Assembly (NCBI GenBank): GCA_030536195.1
Contig: JAUNQL010000043.1
Span: 1 to 8,022 of the forward strand
Length of the DNA: 8,022 nt
Reading direction: 5' to 3'
From: Clostridia bacterium
GTDB taxonomy: Bacteria; Bacillota; Clostridia; Oscillospirales; Acutalibacteraceae
Shown here: positions 4,891 to 8,022 of the stretch, piece after piece
Layout: each line of letters starts with the position of its first letter
How positions within the stretch are numbered: position 1 is the first letter of the stretch
Notes under the pieces: generated by a model
The model's input: only the letters and a program-made list of their open reading frames with translations
Told to the model about the DNA's origin: nothing
Database searches by the model: none
Translations under genes and position numbers: made by a program

Positions 4891-6999
4891 TTAAATACTA
4901 ATTGCTACCTTGAATGCTTCCTTTGTACCGGTGTAAATCTTACCTGGTTTCTTAGCATCACCTACAACAGCAACTTTTTTCGCAACCTTTCTTGCGACCT
5001 CTTCAAGATCGTTAACAGGCTTAACGCCAAGAGATAATACAACTGCATCCGCAGGAACTGTCTGTTGCTTACCCTTCTTGTCTTCAAGGACTACACTGTC
5101 ATCCTTAATCTCAACAAGTTTGCTACCCGCAATGAACTTAGTTCCTGCTTCTTCAAGACCAGGAACAACATCGAAGTAATGCTGGCACCAGAGACCAGGA
5201 GCAATCTTCTTTGCCATTTCAACAACGGTAAGTTTATTGCCACTCTCCAAAAGAAGTGATGATGTCTCAAGTCCTGTCATACCCGAACCAATGACTGCAA
5301 CATTCTTACCACTGAGCTTAACACTACCGTTAAGAATATCAGTTGTTGTGCAAACGTGTGGTTTATTAGAACCCTCTATTGGAGGCTTTGCAGACTTACC
5401 GCCAGTTGCTATGATAATGCCGTATGGCTTGTAGCTCTTGAGAACTTCTTCAGTTACATTGACACCATATTTGATATCAACACCCGCAATTTTTGCCTGT
5501 GTTGTTAAGTCCTCAATAGCCCAATTCATCTTATCCTTATGAGGTGGCATCTTAGCAAGATTTAACTGTCCGCCAGGCTCATTTGCTTTTTCAAGAAGAA
5601 CTGTTTTATATCCACGACGTGCGCATTCGCGTGCTGCTGTAAGTCCAGCAGGACCCGCTCCTACAACAACAATAGTTCTCTTTTTCTTGCCATCTGGAAT
5701 ATCTGTATACAAAAATTCACGGCAAGCCCTTGGGTTCATTGAGCATTCACATGGCTGACCAGAAGTTGCATTTACCTCAAGTGTTTCAAAGCATGTTACA
5801 CAACAAATACAACGCTGGATTTCCTTGTCTTTGCCCTCTTTTGCTTTCTTAACCCAATAAGGATCAGCAATAAGCGGACGGCCAAGACCGATGAAATCCT
5901 GTGTGCCGTTTTCAAGTAATTTTTCTGCAAACGCAGGCTCACGAATAACACCAACTGCAATAACAGGAATCTTAACCGCATCCTTAATTGCTTTTACAAA
6001 AGGTGCACGCCAACCCTGCTCAAAACTCATTGTCTCAATAAGGTGGTTAAGTGTTTCATAAGAAGCACAGGATACATCAATTGCATCTACACCTAATTTC
6101 TCAAGCCTCTTTGCCATTTCGACACCGGCATCAATCTTGATGCCTTCGTCTGGCATGCCGAGCGCACTATAAAACTCATCAACTGTAAGTCTAACAATTA
6201 CAGGATAATCCTTGCCACACTCCTTCTTGATGCCCTCAATGATTTCTGTTAGGAAACGCATACGGTTTTCAAGTGATCCACCATATTCATCTTTTCTTCT
6301 ATTTACATAAGGAGAAAGGAATTGCTGGATAAGATAACCATGTGCTGCATGAAGTTCAACGCCATCAACGCCAGCCTTCTTACAACGAACTGCACCCTCA
6401 ATAAACTGCTTTTGAAGCTTATGAATTTCCTTCTTTGTCATAGCGTGTGTTGGCTGATTCTTAACAAAACTTACGCCAAGTCCGCAAGGAACATTTGATG
6501 GTGAATAGAGTCCTGGAAGTAAAGACTGTGCCTTAATCATAAATGGTGTATCGAGCATATCAAGATCGAGTTCAACTTTGCTTCCCATTGCAAATGACAC
6601 CTTCCAAAATGGAGGGAAAACTTTTGAAGCAAACATACCCATTGGCCAAACTGCAGGAATTGCAGCCATACTCTGACGACCAGGGTGATGAAGCTGTACA
6701 AATATCTTTGTTCCATGTGAATGGATTTTATCTACTGCCTTTGAAAGTGGCTTAATAACAGCATCCGATGCCACTGATAACTGTCCCGGCGTTGCTACAC
6801 CATTGCTGTCGTTAACGCGTGTTACCTCTGTGATAATAAGGCCCACTTCGCCTTTGGCTCTCTCTTCAAAGTATGTTGCCCAGCGTTCGCCTGGCATACC
6901 CGTTGGCTCAGCAACGCCCACACCCATAGCAGTCATTACTGTCCTGTTCTTAATTTTTACATTGCCAATTTTTCCTGGCTCAAAAAGTTTCTTGTACAT
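4891..6999 (-). CDS. NADH:flavin oxidoreductase, OYE/FadH/BaiCD-like Fe-S flavoenzyme
   Basis: A 702-residue enzyme of the 2,4-dienoyl-CoA reductase/2-enoate reductase type. Such enzymes reduce activated C=C bonds at FMN, with electrons passed from NAD(P)H through FAD and a 4Fe-4S cluster. An Old Yellow Enzyme barrel covers about residues 1-385, with LHHPGR (103-108), HAAHGYLIQQFLSPYVNRR (217-235; Y222 matches the FadH active-site Tyr) and GLGRPLIADP (371-380). The cluster site is C397-x2-C400-x2-C403 and C419 (CSMNPRAC). Then come an FAD Rossmann motif VVGAGPAGL (445-453), GGQL (476-479), and the NAD(P)H motif VIGSGMTGLE (569-578). Between residues 109 and 165 there is an insertion of roughly 45 residues relative to FadH. 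The ATG at 6999 has AGGAGA (7007-7012) at 7 nt. A longer in-frame start at 7053 overlaps the likely -10 box. The substrate is unknown: bile acid, enoate, cinnamate or enoyl-CoA reduction are all possible. Confidence 0.92.
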   Translation of the reverse strand: MYKKLFEPGKIGNVKIKNRTVMTAMGVGVAEPTGMPGERWATYFEERAKGEVGLIITEVTRVNDSNGVATPGQLSVASDAVIKPLSKAVDKIHSHGTKIFVQLHHPGRQSMAAIPAVWPMGMFASKVFPPFWKVSFAMGSKVELDLDMLDTPFMIKAQSLLPGLYSPSNVPCGLGVSFVKNQPTHAMTKKEIHKLQKQFIEGAVRCKKAGVDGVELHAAHGYLIQQFLSPYVNRRKDEYGGSLENRMRFLTEIIEGIKKECGKDYPVIVRLTVDEFYSALGMPDEGIKIDAGVEMAKRLEKLGVDAIDVSCASYETLNHLIETMSFEQGWRAPFVKAIKDAVKIPVIAVGVIREPAFAEKLLENGTQDFIGLGRPLIADPYWVKKAKEGKDKEIQRCICCVTCFETLEVNATSGQPCECSMNPRACREFLYTDIPDGKKKRTIVVVGAGPAGLTAARECARRGYKTVLLEKANEPGGQLNLAKMPPHKDKMNWAIEDLTTQAKIAGVDIKYGVNVTEEVLKSYKPYGIIIATGGKSAKPPIEGSNKPHVCTTTDILNGSVKLSGKNVAVIGSGMTGLETSSLLLESGNKLTVVEMAKKIAPGLWCQHYFDVVPGLEEAGTKFIAGSKLVEIKDDSVVLEDKKGKQQTVPADAVVLSLGVKPVNDLEEVARKVAKKVAVVGDAKKPGKIYTGTKEAFKVAISI

Positions 7000-7017
7000 T
7001 AAAACATCTCCTACTCT

Positions 7018-7051
7018 GTACAATCCATTTATATGAACACTTAAATTGTAC
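7018..7051. promoter_or_regulatory. Possible operator: inverted repeat GTACAAT ... ATTGTAC
   Basis: GTACAAT at 7018-7024 and ATTGTAC at 7045-7051 form a perfect 7-bp inverted repeat with a 20-bp gap. The right arm coincides with the predicted -10 box of the oxidoreductase promoter and the left arm lies just downstream of the expected transcript start. A repressor bound here would block transcription. The regulator is not identifiable from this window, and chance occurrence in AT-rich DNA is possible. Confidence 0.4.
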
Positions 7052-7073
7052 ATTCAAAATAAAACATTCGCAA
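7045..7073 (-). promoter_or_regulatory. SigA-type promoter of the oxidoreductase gene
   Basis: On the minus strand, TTGCGA (7073-7068) and TACAAT (7050-7045) with a 17-bp spacer. The expected transcript start is near 7038, giving a leader of about 39 nt with AGGAGA at 7012-7007. An alternative weaker pair, TTGAAT with ATATAA, lies about 20 bp further downstream. Confidence 0.6.
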
Positions 7074-7086
7074 ACAAATTATTTGT
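7074..7086. repeat. 13-bp palindrome next to the oxidoreductase -35 box
   Basis: ACAAAT-T-ATTTGT, a perfect inverted repeat with a 1-nt centre, directly abutting the upstream side of the predicted -35 box. It could be a regulator site. It is AT-rich and short, so the call is tentative. Confidence 0.35.
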
Positions 7087-7115
7087 AAATTCATAATACT
7101 CTATACCATAAAAAC

Positions 7116-7142
7116 GAACCTCTTACACTTTGTAAGAGGTTC
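7116..7142 (-). terminator. Intrinsic terminator after the 204-residue protein gene
   Basis: A perfect 12-bp stem (GAACCTCTTACA and TGTAAGAGGTTC) with a 3-nt loop. On the minus strand it is followed by GTTTTTATGG, 15 nt after the stop codon of the upstream gene. On the plus strand it is followed by ATTTTTTTA, so it could also stop transcription in that direction, although no plus-strand gene ends here. It insulates the oxidoreductase promoter from the operon to the right. Confidence 0.88.
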
Positions 7143-7156
7143 ATTTTTTTATCCAT

Positions 7157-7771
7157 TCACTTTTTGCTTTTCTTGGCTGCCTGCTTTTTCTTTGGAGCGG
7201 GCTTTTCTTCAAGTTCAACAAAGGACTGCTCTGCTATTGCCTCTAGGTTTGCAATAATAAAGGCTTGAGCGTTTAGGTTGTAGTAATTCTTTTTTATTGT
7301 CATATCCTTATAAGTTGCTTCTTTAGTTTCAATGCCAATTACTTCTCCAGCACTTGTTGCAACTCTCTCATAACGACCTGTATCTTCTGATAAAACTCTC
7401 TCTAGCAATCCTTCTTTTTCGAGCCATTCTGCAACTTTAAATGGGGCTATACGTTTTACATCTCTATCTAACACTGCTGAAATCCTATTTGTAATAGAAG
7501 TCACAACAACAGGTTCTTCTGACATTCTAATTTTGCTTCTCTGTTCTTCTGTAATAGTAAACGGCTTCTTTATATCGTTCTTTGCCGATACAACGCCGCC
7601 ATTTTTTATTACTTCATCAAGTATTGAGCTAATAAAACCAAAAGCTCTGCAAAGATACACGTTGTTAAGCACTGTATCCGCTGGCAAATCTTCGCCGCTT
7701 ATAGGGTCTTCTCCATTTGCCAATCTGTCTACGTAAAGTTTTGATGTATGCATTCTTTCTAAATCTGTCAT
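7157..7771 (-). CDS. Conserved-looking hypothetical protein with basic C-terminal tail (204 aa)
   Basis: I do not recognise a named family. The N-terminal part (about 1-60) looks helical and includes LYVDRLANGEDPISGEDLP. It resembles short unannotated proteins I associate with Firmicutes, where a similar ANG-x-(N/D)-P phrase occurs. The middle part (about 71-150) contains VAEWLEKEGLLERV (113-126) followed by RYERVATSAGEVIGI (133-147). This helix-then-hairpin pattern would fit a winged-helix-like module such as those at the ends of some phage-type DNA-binding proteins, but this is weak inference. After NLNAQAFIIANLEAI (165-179) the protein ends in a lysine/alanine/proline tail (188-204) resembling histone-H1-like or nucleic-acid-binding tails. 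No membrane span or signal peptide is visible. The ATG at 7771 has GTGAGGA (7779-7785) at 7 nt, which overlaps the stop codon of the WG-repeat gene upstream. It is the last gene of its unit. Confidence 0.75.
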   Translation of the reverse strand: MTDLERMHTSKLYVDRLANGEDPISGEDLPADTVLNNVYLCRAFGFISSILDEVIKNGGVVSAKNDIKKPFTITEEQRSKIRMSEEPVVVTSITNRISAVLDRDVKRIAPFKVAEWLEKEGLLERVLSEDTGRYERVATSAGEVIGIETKEATYKDMTIKKNYYNLNAQAFIIANLEAIAEQSFVELEEKPAPKKKQAAKKSKK

Positions 7772-7781
7772 TGCTTAATCC

Positions 7782-8022
7782 TCACTTCTCTAAATGATAA
7801 AAACTTAATAAAGCATAACCTGCTTCGTTTTGTATAAATGCCGTTCCTTCTTCAGATATTGTTCCTGCAAAGCTAAACGTTGGGGCTATAATCTCTGTTC
7901 CGCTCTGATCAATAAAGCCCCATTTACCTTCAACTTTTACAGGCGCCAATCCTTGTGAGAAAGCTTTTGCTTCTTCGTATTTTGGCTCTATCTTTACCTT
8001 TCCGTCTTTTACACCAACAAAT
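7782..8022 (-). CDS. WG-repeat protein, C-terminal fragment (5' end beyond window)
   Basis: The last 79 residues of a larger protein, read from the right edge to a TGA at 7782-7784. The visible part begins inside one repeat (VGVKDGKVKIEPKYEEA), then gives a canonical WG unit, FSQGLAPVKVEGKWGFIDQS, followed by GTEIIAPTF. It ends in a degenerate unit, AFIQNEAGYALLSFYHLEK. The KWGFID-x-G-x-xII-P pattern is diagnostic of WG repeats (beta-rich repeats of about 35 residues, usually in tandem, in many Firmicutes and Bacteroidetes proteins). Their molecular role is mostly unknown, and many members are secreted or membrane-attached, which cannot be judged here. The stop overlaps the ribosome binding site of the 204-residue protein gene, with 10 bp between the coding regions, so the pair is very likely one transcription unit. 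Confidence 0.85.
   Translation of the reverse strand, partial: FVGVKDGKVKIEPKYEEAKAFSQGLAPVKVEGKWGFIDQSGTEIIAPTFSFAGTISEEGTAFIQNEAGYALLSFYHLEK

Noticed and set aside
4451..4894. Plus-strand open frame overlapping the PBP 3' end and the terminator
   Set aside because: It is an out-of-frame shadow of the transpeptidase domain that continues through the terminator hairpin, with no ribosome binding site.
7000..7053. Upstream extension of the oxidoreductase to an ATG at 7053
   Set aside because: The extension covers the predicted -10 box and transcript start, while homologues begin near MYKKLFEPGKIG. The inner ATG has a well-spaced AGGAGA.
1..8022. Search for CRISPR arrays, tRNA or rRNA genes, insertion sequences, retron or defence modules
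   Set aside because: I found no regularly spaced repeats, no cloverleaf or rRNA-like segments, no transposase or integrase motifs, and no nuclease or reverse transcriptase genes. The HD domain at 396-977 is a housekeeping YfbR type with its full set of nucleotidase motifs, not a defence HD enzyme.

Overview
The window looks like chromosomal DNA from an anaerobic Firmicute, most likely of class Clostridia and plausibly Lachnospiraceae. The reasons are moderate-to-low GC, strong AGGAGG-type ribosome binding sites, three TTG start codons, a DUF975 membrane protein, WG-repeat and FHA proteins, and a large iron-sulfur/flavin ene-reductase of the type common in gut clostridia. The genus is inference. 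I see no rRNA, tRNA, transposon, CRISPR array or phage gene.

Left part (1-1218, minus strand). Reading leftward there is a 58-residue single-span membrane protein with a lysine-rich tail, a 12-bp hairpin, a YfbR-type HD-domain 5'-deoxynucleotidase, and the N-terminal two thirds or so of a DUF975 membrane protein that runs off the left edge. The yfbR stop codon lies inside the ribosome binding site of the DUF975 gene, so those two are probably translationally coupled.

Middle part (1219-4879, plus strand). An AT-rich divergent intergenic region carries a near-consensus promoter. It drives a tight three-gene cell-wall operon: a membrane-anchored protein with two FHA domains, a SEDS-family (FtsW/RodA) glycan polymerase, and a short class B penicillin-binding protein transpeptidase. 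The junctions are overlapping or nearly so, and a hairpin terminator closes the operon. The FHA domains suggest control of the polymerase/transpeptidase pair by threonine phosphorylation, as in the actinobacterial fha-rodA-pbpA-pkn cluster. No kinase or phosphatase gene lies in the window.

Right part (4891-8022, minus strand). A single large gene encodes an Old Yellow Enzyme/FadH/BaiCD-like NADH:flavin oxidoreductase with a 4Fe-4S site and a C-terminal FAD/NAD(P)H module. It has its own promoter, surrounded by inverted repeats that may be an operator. It converges on the cell-wall operon and shares a bidirectional terminator with it. Further right is a two-gene unit: the end of a WG-repeat protein that enters from the right edge, then an unrecognised 204-residue protein with a basic tail, closed by a strong terminator.

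Most of this is ordinary core-genome content. The points that most merit a second look are the FHA-SEDS-PBP arrangement with its unusual SEDS loop, the hairpin just upstream of yfbR, the 11-bp-phased direct repeats in the divergent promoter region, the insertion in the ene-reductase barrel, and the repeated GTACAA elements at its promoter.
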